The notes beneath the pieces were generated by a model. That model worked only from the letters and a program-made list of their open reading frames with translations. It did not search any database and was not told the DNA's origin. The position numbers and the translations under genes were made by a program. Positions 33,717-42,952 of a DNA stretch of 64,000 nucleotides are shown here, piece after piece. Numbering within the stretch: position 1 is the first letter of the stretch; each line of letters starts with the position of its first letter. Location of the stretch: contig MSGZ01000011.1 in assembly GCA_001940925.1 (NCBI GenBank), positions 36,755 to 100,754 of the forward strand, read 5' to 3'. Origin of the DNA: Ruminococcus sp. Phil11 (lineage in GTDB: Bacteria > Bacillota > Clostridia > Oscillospirales > Ruminococcaceae).

Positions 33717-34586
33717 ATGGCAGTTCATATTGTAACAGACAGCACCTGCGATCTGACCGGGGAGCTGACAGAGCGGTTTCATGTGACGGTTCTTCCGCTG
33801 TTTGTGACGCTGAACGACGCGGAATACCGCGACGGTGTGAATATCCATGCGGCAGATGTTTTCCGGGCAGTAGAAATGGGTGCTCCCCTGCCGAAGACTG
33901 CCGCTGTTCCGGTGTCGGATTATGCGGAATGCTTCCGGTCGATCAACGAAGAAGATCCGGATGCAGAGATCGTCTGTATCGCGATCAGCGCAAAGTTTTC
34001 CAGCTGTTATCAGAACGCCTGCATTGCGGCTGCTGATTTTGCGCATGTATCTGTCGTCGATTCGATGAACCTTTCGACCGGCATCGGGCTTGTGGTGCTG
34101 GAAGCGGCAGAGCTTGCACAGGAAGGCAAAACCGGTGCGGAAATCGCGGAACATCTGCAAAAGAATGTGATCCCGTATGTCGATGCAAGCTTTATCGTTG
34201 ACCGTCTGGATTATCTCCGGAAGGGAGGCCGCTGCTCTGCTGTTGCGGCACTCGGCGCAAATCTGCTGAAGCTCAAGCCCTGCATCGCGGTCAGGGACGG
34301 AGCCATGGGCGTAGCGAAGAAATACCGCGGGACATTCGTGCACTGTGTCACGGAATATGTCCGGGAACAGCTCGCCGACCGCGGCAGCATTCGGAGCAAG
34401 CGCATTTTTATCACCCATGCCGCCGCATCTGATGAAGCCGTCAAAGCGGCCGCGGATGCGATCAAAGAGGCCGGCGGATTCTCCGAGGTGCTTGTCACGC
34501 AGGCAGGCTGCACGATCTCCAGCCACTGCGGACCGAATACGCTCGGTGTACTGTTTATCCGCGAACAAGAGGAAGAAAAGGAATAA
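33717..34586 (+). CDS. DegV-family fatty-acid-binding protein (FakB-like)
   Basis: 289 residues from ATG 33717 (AAAGGAGG site). VHIVTDSTCDLTGEL at the N-terminus, PKTAAVPVSDY, FSSCYQNA, VVDSMNLSTGIGL and FIVDRLDYLRKGGR are DegV signatures lining a fatty-acid pocket. FakB proteins present an acyl chain to the kinase FakA, whose gene is at 60581 in this window. The product enters phospholipid synthesis. Monocistronic, with its own promoter and terminator. Confidence 0.92.
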   Translation: MAVHIVTDSTCDLTGELTERFHVTVLPLFVTLNDAEYRDGVNIHAADVFRAVEMGAPLPKTAAVPVSDYAECFRSINEEDPDAEIVCIAISAKFSSCYQNACIAAADFAHVSVVDSMNLSTGIGLVVLEAAELAQEGKTGAEIAEHLQKNVIPYVDASFIVDRLDYLRKGGRCSAVAALGANLLKLKPCIAVRDGAMGVAKKYRGTFVHCVTEYVREQLADRGSIRSKRIFITHAAASDEAVKAAADAIKEAGGFSEVLVTQAGCTISSHCGPNTLGVLFIREQEEEKE

Positions 34587-34588
34587 GG

Positions 34589-34616
34589 AAGTGCGGCGCA
34601 ATGCCGCACTTCTTCT
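34589..34616 (+). terminator. Intrinsic terminator of the degV-like gene
   Basis: Stem AAGTGCGGC/GCCGCACTT (34589-34597, 34603-34611), then CTTCT; the T-tract is modest. Confidence 0.7.
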
Positions 34617-34632
34617 GTGAGAAAGAGGTTTT

Positions 34633-35601
34633 ATGCATATCGGAGTGATCGTTGAGCAAATGGGCAAGCTGTTTCTTCTTCTGCTGCTCGGTGTTTTTCT
34701 GGCAAAACTGGAGATCCTCGATCTTCATACCAAGCAGAAACTGACGAAGCTGCTGCTCTATGTGACAACGCCGATGATGATGATCGACGCGTTCTATGAC
34801 CGGATGCTGATGCTCGAATCACAGCCCGATCAGGGCGGACTCGGTGTCGGAATGCTGTTTGTGTATTCGTTCGCGTTTTATCTGATCCTGATTGCGCTTT
34901 CACTGATTTTGGTATTCGCGCTCAGGGCACCGAAAAAGGACAGGCGGCTTTACACATTCATGACGATCTTCGGCAATGTCGGTTTCATGGGATTTCCGGT
35001 CGTTTCGTCCGTATTCGGAACAGAGGGGCTGTTCTATGCGGCGATCGTGAACAGTGTGTTCAACATTTTCGTGTATACCTTCGGCGTGGTACTAATGGGC
35101 GGTGCCGGTGCGGATGCATCCGCATCCAAAGCGGAGCAGCTCCGCGCGATCCCGTGGAAAAAGCTGCTGCTGACGCCTGCGGTGCTCTGTACAGCGGTCG
35201 GCCTGCTGATCTTCATTTTCAGGATCAGGCTTCCGGGGATTTTGGCGGATACCTGCGATACGCTCGGCGGACTCACATCCCCGCTTGCGATGCTCGTGGT
35301 CGGCGCAAATCTCAACGGCATGAAGGGTCGGGATATGCTGAAAAACATGCGGATGAATGTGTATGTCCTGCTCCGGCAGATCGCGCTGCCGCTGGTTTTC
35401 TGGGTGCTGATCCTGCTGATCGTCGATCATCCGGTGCTGACGCCGACGCTGCTGCTGCTGTCCTGTATGCCGGTCGCCAATACGACGGCACTGTTCGCGA
35501 CGGAATACGGCGGCGACGAAAAGCTTGCCTCACAGGGCATTTTCCTGACGACGCTGTTCTCGCTGGTTTCCTTCCCGCTGATCATGTGGATCTGCCTGTA
35601 A
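34633..35601 (+). CDS. AEC-family transporter (auxin efflux/malate permease type)
   Basis: 322 residues with about ten membrane helices. LLLLLLGVFLAKLEILDLHTKQKLTKLLLYVTTPMMMIDAF, FGNVGFMGFPVVSSVFGTEG and LLLSCMPVANTTALFATEYGGDEKLAS are signatures of the PF03547 family. Bacterial members move malate, malonate or similar organic acids; the substrate here is unknown. AGAGG precedes ATG 34633. It follows the degV-like gene past a modest terminator. Confidence 0.9.
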   Translation: MHIGVIVEQMGKLFLLLLLGVFLAKLEILDLHTKQKLTKLLLYVTTPMMMIDAFYDRMLMLESQPDQGGLGVGMLFVYSFAFYLILIALSLILVFALRAPKKDRRLYTFMTIFGNVGFMGFPVVSSVFGTEGLFYAAIVNSVFNIFVYTFGVVLMGGAGADASASKAEQLRAIPWKKLLLTPAVLCTAVGLLIFIFRIRLPGILADTCDTLGGLTSPLAMLVVGANLNGMKGRDMLKNMRMNVYVLLRQIALPLVFWVLILLIVDHPVLTPTLLLLSCMPVANTTALFATEYGGDEKLASQGIFLTTLFSLVSFPLIMWICL

Positions 35602-35642
35602 GCAAGGAACCTGCCGCTCTCATATATACATATATAATAGTT

Positions 35643-35680
35643 GAACCCTGCTGTACCGGATGTACAGCAGGGTTCTTTTT
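35643..35680 (+). terminator. Intrinsic terminator
   Basis: 14-bp perfect stem GAACCCTGCTGTAC/GTACAGCAGGGTTC (35643-35656, 35662-35675), then TTTTT. It ends the AEC gene; the hairpin could also slow the convergent GH9 transcript. Confidence 0.92.
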
Positions 35681-35719
35681 GTTGATGAAGGATACAGCGG
35701 TTGGCTGCAAATCCTGTTC

Positions 35720-38545
35720 TCAATCCGGAGTGCCGAGATCTTCTGCCTTGATGATCTTTGCGATGTAGCGCAGGATCTTGGAGCAGTCATCAGGATCACG
35801 CTTGCCGTCCTTCTTGACATCAGCATTCAGCAGTCCCTGCTCCGTTACCTTTGCTTCGCGGTCCTCAACGAGGATACGGGAAAGCAGCACGACGTCTGCA
35901 ACGTCAACCTTGGTGTCGCAGTTGACATCGCCGTACTTGTTTGCCTTTCTGTCATTTTCGCTGGATGCAGGAGCAGTGGTCGCTGTCGGACCCACAGCCT
36001 CGATCGGATTCGGTGCCTTGCCCGGGACCTCATCGAACAGAGCCGGTGCATCTGCAGGCGAAACGCCCCAGACATGCTTGCCGTCCACATACAGCGTGAT
36101 GCGGTCGTACTCCTCAGGGCACTCGTTCAGAGACTTGCCGAGTGCCTCCTCGGAAGCCAGATCCTGGCGGCTGTAGTCGTTGGTGGAATCCCAGATCGCA
36201 ACATGTCTTTCGTTCGGATTCTCATCGTCAGCCGGAACGACCTTCAGCTTCGGCGCAACGATCGCAAACTGATAATCCATTTCGCCGTAGTATTTGAAGT
36301 CGCCCCATGTCATTTCGACATAGCAGTCGCCCTTGTCATTGTACTGAACGATCTCAGTCTTGACCTGATACTCGTTCTGAGAGTTTGCTGCCATTTTGTC
36401 GTACTGCATTTCGACATTGATGTCATCCACAGTCTGTCCCTCGGCAATCAGCTCGGAGATGTTGAAGTAGTAGCGTGCCTTTGTTTCTTTCAGGTAACGC
36501 GGCGGGAGCAGCGTCTCATTCGTGAATGCGATCAGAACCTGCGTGCTGCGGTTGTTGTCCTGACCGACTGCTGCCTTCAGAACAAACTCGCGGAGCTCCT
36601 CCGGCGACTTGTAGCTTGCCTCCGGGGGCGGGAAGTTCTCCTGATTCTTCATATCTTCGGTGCCGAAGAAGTGATACAGACCTGCGCAGGCGCCGACAAC
36701 TGCTGCATTGTAGTCAACAGCGACTTCGTTGTAGACATAGTCCTTCGTGATATCACGGTGCCAGTCATTGGAATCCGGACCGCCGACCAGTGCGCCCCAG
36801 AGGACATGCACCTGTGTTGCCGGATGATCCATGTTCAGATCCTTGGAGCCGTGTGCTGCACGGTGATGCGGGTGCGATGCCGCTGTCGGCGACCAGCCGA
36901 CGATATACGGACGGTTCATCGGGTTTTTGCCCATGATGTATTCCATCTGGCCTTCCGCCCACTTTGCAAAGCGCAGCGGATCCTGAGCCTTCTCGTGGTT
37001 CTGTGCTTCCTTCGCATAAACGAGGCAGCAGAGCTGACCTGCGGTGTTGTAACGCGCAGAGCCGTACTCATTCAGAACGGCAAAGCCTGCCGGCGAGCAG
37101 GAAAGGAAGTCCGTCCACTCCGGCTTTGCGGGATCCTTGTCCCACTCAAACGGCTGATCGTAGATCGTATCAACAAGACCCGGATCAAGATGCGTGATGC
37201 CGGACCAGAACTCGCAGTTCCAGCGGAAGATGTACCAGTCACGCTGGATATTGGTGACCGGTGCCAGCTTCGCAAACACGCCGCCCCAGACGGTATCCCA
37301 GCAATGAACCCAGATATTGTTCCAGCAGTTGTTCGTATCCTTCATGATTCTTCTGAACCAGCCGGTATACGGATGACCGCCGTTGTCAAATGTGGTGTCC
37401 ATGTCGATCGAGATGATCGGGGTGATGTACTTCTCGTAGGCTTCCTCATTGCGGACGGAGATATCGCCGTCACATGCGCAGTAGTACAGCCACACAGCTG
37501 CCCACGAAATTTCATCGTAGTCGTAGCTGGACTCGTAGAATCCGCCGTCGTAGCCGCGGGTCAGAACCTTCATGCTGTCGTCTTCCTCATGAGAATTGAC
37601 AGCCATTTCGTACAGATCCTTTGCGCCCTTGAGGCACTTCTTTGCGTAGTCTGGATCGGTATCCTTGAAATTCAGATAGCTGATCGCCAGTGCAGCAGCA
37701 GCACCGCCGCACATATCGGATGCACGGGAATCCGTCTGCTTTGCCTTGGCCTTTGCAGCATTCGTTTCCGAATTTTCAAGCTTCGATTCCGCCGCTCCGA
37801 CAGAGTCGCCGCCCTTGAACACGTTTTCCTGCGTGCAGAGATAAGCAGGTCTTGCAAAGTCAAGCAGATGCTCACCCTGCAGATCGGGGCAGAGCCAGTA
37901 GTTGTGGTCGATGTTGCCCTCGCCGACCTGATAGCAGTATGCAAGCAGCTTGCCGTCCTTGTCGTAATACAAAGCTTTCAGATAAAAGTCACAGAAAGCG
38001 TGCAAAATCTCTTCCATGTGCTCTGCATTACCGGTTTTTTCATAAGCATCACGGAACTCGTAATAGCCCCAGCCCAGTGTCGATGCTGCATAGGAGCCCG
38101 GCAGACCGAATTTGACATGGTCGCCGGCGTCGTGCATACCGCCCTCAAGGTCAAGACAGCCGTCGCCGTCCGGGTCAAGCTCATCCTTGTGTTCCTCGAT
38201 CCACGAATTGGGCAGGTTGATACCCTTGAAATCCTCACCGTACTGTTTCAGCGGAATGTGCTGATCCTCCATGTGGCAGTCAGCACGCCATTCCAGACGG
38301 CCTGTCCGCTTGCCGCACTTGTTTGCATCGTAGAAATGCAGCGTATACTGCAGTCCCTTTGCAAAGTTGACCTCAACGTCGTCGTAGGAAAAGCTGGACG
38401 GATCCGGGAAAGTCTTGTCCTTGTCATCGACCGTACCCGGGTCCTCACCCGCCGTTGCGAACGCCGACAGCATTGCGGTGCCCGACATCAGGGCTGAAAG
38501 GCAGATACAAATTCCGGCTTTCAGCAGTTTGCTTCTGTACTTCAT
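35720..38545 (-). CDS. GH9 cellulase with CBM3c and dockerin (copy 1)
   Basis: 941 residues. Signal peptide 1-31. GH9 (alpha/alpha)6 barrel ~50-635 with DAGDHVKFGLP (Asp139/Asp142, catalytic base), SHPHHR (558-562) and NEVAVDYNAA with the catalytic acid Glu607. A family 3c-type binding module follows (~645-830), then a Thr/Pro linker and a dockerin (871-936: DVNCDTKVDVADVV, DVKKDGKRDPDDC). GH9-CBM3c enzymes are processive endoglucanases. It is a close paralogue of the gene at 40136-42856, differing by an Ala/Lys-rich insertion (~240-275). Cellulosomal by its dockerin. Confidence 0.97.
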   Translation of the reverse strand: MKYRSKLLKAGICICLSALMSGTAMLSAFATAGEDPGTVDDKDKTFPDPSSFSYDDVEVNFAKGLQYTLHFYDANKCGKRTGRLEWRADCHMEDQHIPLKQYGEDFKGINLPNSWIEEHKDELDPDGDGCLDLEGGMHDAGDHVKFGLPGSYAASTLGWGYYEFRDAYEKTGNAEHMEEILHAFCDFYLKALYYDKDGKLLAYCYQVGEGNIDHNYWLCPDLQGEHLLDFARPAYLCTQENVFKGGDSVGAAESKLENSETNAAKAKAKQTDSRASDMCGGAAAALAISYLNFKDTDPDYAKKCLKGAKDLYEMAVNSHEEDDSMKVLTRGYDGGFYESSYDYDEISWAAVWLYYCACDGDISVRNEEAYEKYITPIISIDMDTTFDNGGHPYTGWFRRIMKDTNNCWNNIWVHCWDTVWGGVFAKLAPVTNIQRDWYIFRWNCEFWSGITHLDPGLVDTIYDQPFEWDKDPAKPEWTDFLSCSPAGFAVLNEYGSARYNTAGQLCCLVYAKEAQNHEKAQDPLRFAKWAEGQMEYIMGKNPMNRPYIVGWSPTAASHPHHRAAHGSKDLNMDHPATQVHVLWGALVGGPDSNDWHRDITKDYVYNEVAVDYNAAVVGACAGLYHFFGTEDMKNQENFPPPEASYKSPEELREFVLKAAVGQDNNRSTQVLIAFTNETLLPPRYLKETKARYYFNISELIAEGQTVDDINVEMQYDKMAANSQNEYQVKTEIVQYNDKGDCYVEMTWGDFKYYGEMDYQFAIVAPKLKVVPADDENPNERHVAIWDSTNDYSRQDLASEEALGKSLNECPEEYDRITLYVDGKHVWGVSPADAPALFDEVPGKAPNPIEAVGPTATTAPASSENDRKANKYGDVNCDTKVDVADVVLLSRILVEDREAKVTEQGLLNADVKKDGKRDPDDCSKILRYIAKIIKAEDLGTPD

Positions 38546-38766
38546 AATGGTTATCTACTCCTTTTCTGTTTGGTGCAGTGCCATTTTCTCTGTAATCCCC
38601 CAGTGATTACATGAAAATTGAGTTTTGCGGCAGCAGCCTGAATGCAGCCGCAGACGGTTGCGCCGGTTTTACCCGTACCCGGCAGATTTACATACCCCCT
38701 GTAAAAAGATTACGTCGCCTGCACCGTCTTTCCGGTGCAGAAAGAAAATATAGTTCCCGGCGGGAT
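38546..38766 (-). other. 221-bp untranslated region before GH9 copy 1, with several hairpins
   Basis: No gene and no clear sigma-A promoter. Three inverted repeats: TGTAATC/GATTACA (38591-38597, 38605-38611), TGCGGC/GCCGCA (38626-38631, 38647-38652) and GCCGG/CCGGC (38662-38666, 38679-38683). A further CTGCACCG/CGGTGCAG stem (38719-38740) near the rarA stop has a minus-strand TTTTT 12 bases beyond and may be a weak terminator. Confidence 0.45.
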
Positions 38767-40065
38767 TCACTTCCTGCCGGATGAACCCGTTTGTTTTGCA
38801 GCATACTGCGCCTTGATCCTGTCCCAGTATTCCTTTGCTGCAAGCTCCTGCCGGTTGTCGGTGGGATGATAATAGACACGGTCCTTCAGCGTATCCGGCA
38901 GATACTGCTGCGGGACCCAGTGATTCGGATAGTCATGCGGATAGAGATAATGCTGACCGCGCTCCTTCGCATCGGCACCGTCAAAATGGACATTCTGAAG
39001 TGCCCGCGGGAAATCGCCCGAAAGCCCCGCTCGGATATCCGCAAAGGCTGCATCCGCAGCGAGATACGCGCTGTTGGATTTCGGTGCCGTCGCAAGCAGA
39101 ATCACTGCGTCGGAAAGCGGGAGCCGTGCCTCCGGCATTCCGAGCTGCAAAGCGGTATCGACTGCCGCCTTGACGATCGGGATCGCCAGCGGATACGCAA
39201 GACCGATATCCTCGGATGCAATGCAGAGCAGTCTGCGGCAGAGCGGGAGAAGATCGCCGGTCTCCATGAGCCTTGCGGCGTAATGGATCGCGGCGTTTTC
39301 ATCGGAGCCGCGAATGGATTTATGCAGTGCGGACAGCAGATCGTAATGCTGGTCGCCGTCCTTGTCGTAGCGCATGTTGCTGCGCTGCGTCAGAGCCTCA
39401 ACGGACTCCGCTTCGATGTAGGCAGTGTAGTTTTCCCGTCTCGCCGCCAGAACGGAAAGCTCGACGGTATTGACCGCCTTCCGGACATCACCGCCGCATC
39501 CGGCAGCAATATAGGCCATAACCTCCGGCGGACATTCAATTGTGATCCCCTGCTCTTCGGCAAGAAAATCATAAGCACGCTGAATCGCAGGCAGGATCTC
39601 CTCTTTGCTGACCGGTTTGAACTCAAACACGGTCGATCGGCTGATAATCGCATTGAATACTGCGAAATACGGGTTTTCGGTCGTGGACGCGATCAGCGTG
39701 ACGCTGCCGTTTTCGATGTATTCCAGCAGGCTTTGCTGCTGCTTTTTGTTGAGATACTGGATCTCATCCAGATAAAGCAGCACCCCGTTTGAACCGAACA
39801 GCGAACCGCTTTCCTGCAGCGCATCGCGGATCTCCCCGACCGAAGCGGTCGTGCCGTTCAGCTTGTGCAGCGAAAGGTCAGACCGGTCTGCGATCATCCT
39901 TGCAAGGGTCGTTTTGCCGACACCGGACGGCCCGTAAAAGATCATGTTGGGAATCTGACCGGATTCGATGATCCGGCGCATCGGCTTGCCCGGCCCGAAC
40001 AAATGCTGCTGCCCGACCATTTCGTCAAGCGTATGCGGCCGCAGCCTTTCAGCAAGTGGGATCAT
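38767..40065 (-). CDS. rarA: Replication-associated recombination protein RarA (MgsA)
   Basis: 432 residues. AAA+ ATPase with Walker A GPSGVGKTT (~45-53), Walker B LLYLDEIQYLNKKQQ, sensor SLIASTTENPYF-like segment, and the C-terminal tetramerisation domain (GALHKSIRGSD-type SALHKSIRGSDENAAIHYAARL...HPTDNR). It acts on stalled replication forks in the cytoplasm. GGAGG precedes ATG 40065. It sits between two GH9 paralogues on the same strand, which is an unexpected neighbourhood for this gene. Confidence 0.96.
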   Translation of the reverse strand: MIPLAERLRPHTLDEMVGQQHLFGPGKPMRRIIESGQIPNMIFYGPSGVGKTTLARMIADRSDLSLHKLNGTTASVGEIRDALQESGSLFGSNGVLLYLDEIQYLNKKQQQSLLEYIENGSVTLIASTTENPYFAVFNAIISRSTVFEFKPVSKEEILPAIQRAYDFLAEEQGITIECPPEVMAYIAAGCGGDVRKAVNTVELSVLAARRENYTAYIEAESVEALTQRSNMRYDKDGDQHYDLLSALHKSIRGSDENAAIHYAARLMETGDLLPLCRRLLCIASEDIGLAYPLAIPIVKAAVDTALQLGMPEARLPLSDAVILLATAPKSNSAYLAADAAFADIRAGLSGDFPRALQNVHFDGADAKERGQHYLYPHDYPNHWVPQQYLPDTLKDRVYYHPTDNRQELAAKEYWDRIKAQYAAKQTGSSGRK

Positions 40066-40086
40066 GCTACCTCCGATCGTTTACAG

Positions 40087-40120
40087 ATTCAGCGGTGTAT
40101 CGTCCGATACACCGCTGAAT
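40087..40120. other. Perfect 15-bp inverted repeat without a T-tract
   Basis: Arms 40087-40101 and 40106-40120 with a GTCC loop, between GH9 copy 2 and rarA. It may end or protect the GH9 transcript; the missing T-run argues against a classical terminator. Confidence 0.6.
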
Positions 40121-40135
40121 CCCGCAATCCTTGTA

Positions 40136-42856
40136 TTATTTTGTGCCGAGTTTGGAATAGGGTATCAGCTTCGCAATATACTGCAAAATCATGGTGCAGT
40201 CATCGGGATCACGCTTGCCGTCAAGATTGCAGTCGCCGTTAATCATGCCCTGCGAGGAGACGACAGCCTGCTTATCCTCCACAATGATCCGGCACAGCAG
40301 CACGGCGTCAGAAACATCCACCTTGCCGTCGCAGTTGACATCACCGTACTTTGCAGTCATATCGGTACCGGGTGTTCCGGGAGCAGTTGTGGTCTTCGGC
40401 TGTTCCGTGGTCGTCGGATTCGTCGGAGCGGGTTCATCAAGTTCCGGCTTGCTGCCGTCCGGCGCAATGCCCCAGACCTGCTTGCCGTCCACGTACATCG
40501 TGATCTTATCGTAGAGATACGGTGCGACATTCAGCGAAACGCCGAGCTCCTCAGCAGTTTTCAGCTCGCTGCGGCTGTAGTCGTTGGACGGATCCCAGAT
40601 AAATGTAAACTGATCGTTCTGAACTGCATCCATCAGCGCGAACTGGCACTGCAGCGAGCCGTAGAACTGGTAGCCTGACCATGTCAGCTCGAGATAGCAT
40701 TCACCGTTGTCGCCGTATTCGACAATGTCATACTTGACCTGGTATTCACCGTTGGTCGCGGATTTCATCGCGTCATAGTCCGGACGGATCGTGATGTCCT
40801 CAAGCTTGCAGTTGTTGTCGTAGAGCTCCTTTGCGCTGAAATAGTAGCGCACCTTGATCTCGTCAGGATAACGCGGCGGACGCTGCGTCATGTTGGAAAT
40901 CTCAACGAGAACCTGTGTCGCCATATTATCCTCCTGACCGATTGCGGCTTTCAGGGTGAACTCCTGCATTTCCTCTGCGGTCTTGTAGGTGGATTCCAGC
41001 GGCGGGAAGTTCGGGGTCGGCTTCATGTCGTCCGTACCGTAGAAGTGGTACAGGCCCGCACATGCGCCGACGAACGCGGCATTGTAGTCAACCGCGACTT
41101 CGTTGTAGATGTAGTCCTTCGTGATATCACGGTGCCAGTCGCCGCCGTCCGGACCGCCGACCAGAGCGCCCCAGAGCACATGAGTCTGGTCTGCCGGGTG
41201 ATCCATGTTCAGATCGAGCGAGCCGTGTGCGGCACGGTGATGCGGATGCGAGGCAGCCGTCTCGGAATAACCGACGATGTACGGACGGTTCATCGGGTTC
41301 TTACCCATGATGTATTCCATCTGTCCCTCTGCCCAGTCGGAGAAGGTCTTGTCGCCGGTCTCCTTCGCGTAGACACATGCACAGAGCTGTGCGGCGGTAT
41401 CATATCGTGCGGAGCCGTAATCGTTCAGCATGGCAAAGCCGTGCGGCGTTTTAGCAAGGAATGCGCCGTCGGTATCCGGCAGGTCTGCAATCTCTGCAGC
41501 CGTCATCGGCTTATTCCAGACCTCATCGTCAGTGCCGAATTTCTTGTGTGCATGCACGCCGACCGGACACGCAGGCTTCTTCATGGCTTTCTCGTCCGAT
41601 TCGCTCATGCCGGAGAAGTATTCGAGATTCCAGCGGAAAATGTACCAGTCTCTCGCGGTATTGGTGATCGGCGCGAGCTTTGCGAACACGCCGCCCCAGA
41701 CGGTATCCCAGCAGTGCACCCAGATGTTCTGCCAGCAGTTGCCGGTATCGGCGATGATGCGCTTCATGTAGCCGGTATACGGATGTGCGCCCATGGCACC
41801 GGTCGTTTCCATATCAACGGAGATGATCGCCTCGATGTACTTGTCGTAGGCCTCCTGCTGCTTGGACGGATCCTTGTCGATCGTGCAGATATACAGCCAG
41901 ACAGCAGCCCATGCAAGCTCGTCGTAGTCGTAGCTCGAGGTATAGAAGCCGCCGTCGTAGCCGAGCGACGTCACCTTGAGGCCGTCGGTCTCTGCGTGGG
42001 TCTTGACTGCAAATTCATACAGCGCATAAGCACCCTTCAGGCATTCCTCTGCATATTCCGGCTCGGTATCCTTAAAGTTCAGATAGCTCAGAGCCAGTGC
42101 AGCGGCGGTACCCGCACACATATCGGAAGCCGGCGTATCGACGGTCGCCAGATAAGCAGGTCTTGCAAAATCAAGCAGACGCTCATTCTGCAGATCCGGT
42201 GCGATCCAGTAATTGTGGTCGATGTTGCCCTCGCCGACCTGATAGACATAAGCCAGTACGGAGCCGTCCTCATCGTAGTAGATGCTCTTCAGGTAGAAAT
42301 CGCAGAATGCGTGCAGGATCTGCTCGATGTGCTCCTGATTGCCGGTTTTCTTGTAGTCGTCGCGGAACTCGTAATAGCCCCAGCCCAGCGTCGAAGCCGC
42401 GTAGGAGCCCGGCAGACAGAACTTGACATGGTCGCCTGCGTCGTGCATACCGCCTTCGCAGTCCATGAAGCCGTCGCCGTCCGGATCGAGGATTGCCTTG
42501 TTCTTGCTGATAAATTCATCCGAGACGTTCAGACCTTTGAAGTCCTCGCCGTACTTTTTCAGCGGGATATGCTGATCCTCCATGTGGCAGTCACCGCGCC
42601 ACTCCAGGTTCCCCGTGCGCTTGCCGCATTTATTCGCATCGTAGAAATAGATCGAATACTGCAGCGCCTTGGCGAAGTTGATCTCAACGTCGTCGTAGGA
42701 AAAGCTGGACGGATCCGGGAAGTTCTTGTCCTTGTCGTCAACCGTGCCGGGATCCTCACCGGCGGCCGCAAACGCGGAAATGATGCTCATCCCGGACATC
42801 GTTGCCGCAAGGCAGACAGAAAGACCCGCCCGCAGCAGTTTGCTTCTAAGCTTCAT
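40136..42856 (-). CDS. GH9 cellulase with CBM3c and dockerin (copy 2)
   Basis: 906 residues with the same architecture as copy 1: signal peptide 1-31, GH9 ~50-615 (DAGDHVKFCLP Asp139/Asp142; HPHHR 537-541; catalytic acid Glu586), CBM3c ~625-795, Thr/Pro/Glu linker, dockerin ~838-900 (DVNCDGKVDVSDAV, DCNLDGKRDPDDC). Relative to copy 1 it lacks the 240-275 insertion and has an extra loop ~418-462 (AMKKPACPVGVHAHKK). It starts 97 bases after the secA stop with GGAGGGG upstream; read-through from secA is possible, as no clear promoter is visible. Confidence 0.97.
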   Translation of the reverse strand: MKLRSKLLRAGLSVCLAATMSGMSIISAFAAAGEDPGTVDDKDKNFPDPSSFSYDDVEINFAKALQYSIYFYDANKCGKRTGNLEWRGDCHMEDQHIPLKKYGEDFKGLNVSDEFISKNKAILDPDGDGFMDCEGGMHDAGDHVKFCLPGSYAASTLGWGYYEFRDDYKKTGNQEHIEQILHAFCDFYLKSIYYDEDGSVLAYVYQVGEGNIDHNYWIAPDLQNERLLDFARPAYLATVDTPASDMCAGTAAALALSYLNFKDTEPEYAEECLKGAYALYEFAVKTHAETDGLKVTSLGYDGGFYTSSYDYDELAWAAVWLYICTIDKDPSKQQEAYDKYIEAIISVDMETTGAMGAHPYTGYMKRIIADTGNCWQNIWVHCWDTVWGGVFAKLAPITNTARDWYIFRWNLEYFSGMSESDEKAMKKPACPVGVHAHKKFGTDDEVWNKPMTAAEIADLPDTDGAFLAKTPHGFAMLNDYGSARYDTAAQLCACVYAKETGDKTFSDWAEGQMEYIMGKNPMNRPYIVGYSETAASHPHHRAAHGSLDLNMDHPADQTHVLWGALVGGPDGGDWHRDITKDYIYNEVAVDYNAAFVGACAGLYHFYGTDDMKPTPNFPPLESTYKTAEEMQEFTLKAAIGQEDNMATQVLVEISNMTQRPPRYPDEIKVRYYFSAKELYDNNCKLEDITIRPDYDAMKSATNGEYQVKYDIVEYGDNGECYLELTWSGYQFYGSLQCQFALMDAVQNDQFTFIWDPSNDYSRSELKTAEELGVSLNVAPYLYDKITMYVDGKQVWGIAPDGSKPELDEPAPTNPTTTEQPKTTTAPGTPGTDMTAKYGDVNCDGKVDVSDAVLLCRIIVEDKQAVVSSQGMINGDCNLDGKRDPDDCTMILQYIAKLIPYSKLGTK

Positions 42857-42904
42857 GTTTTGAATCCACCCCTCCTGAATATTTATGTGTTCGCCTCTCT
42901 GTAT

Positions 42905-42927
42905 CAGCGGTTCCCCCGAAGCCGCTG
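42905..42927 (-). other. Hairpin in the secA-GH9 intergenic space
   Basis: CAGCGG/CCGCTG arms around an 11-base loop, without a T-tract. Nothing else is recognisable in 42857-42952. Confidence 0.4.
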
Positions 42928-42952
42928 TTCAGACCTGTTTTGTGCCGTCCGG

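Noticed and set aside
35660..38497. 945-codon plus-strand open frame opposite GH9 copy 1
   Set aside because: It is the antisense frame of a GH9 gene with clear motifs; it has no ribosome site, and the length follows from GC-rich third positions.
38546..38766. c-di-GMP riboswitch upstream of GH9 copy 1
   Set aside because: The short GGGTAAAACC stretch recalls the class, but the remaining conserved elements and the tetraloop receptor are missing.
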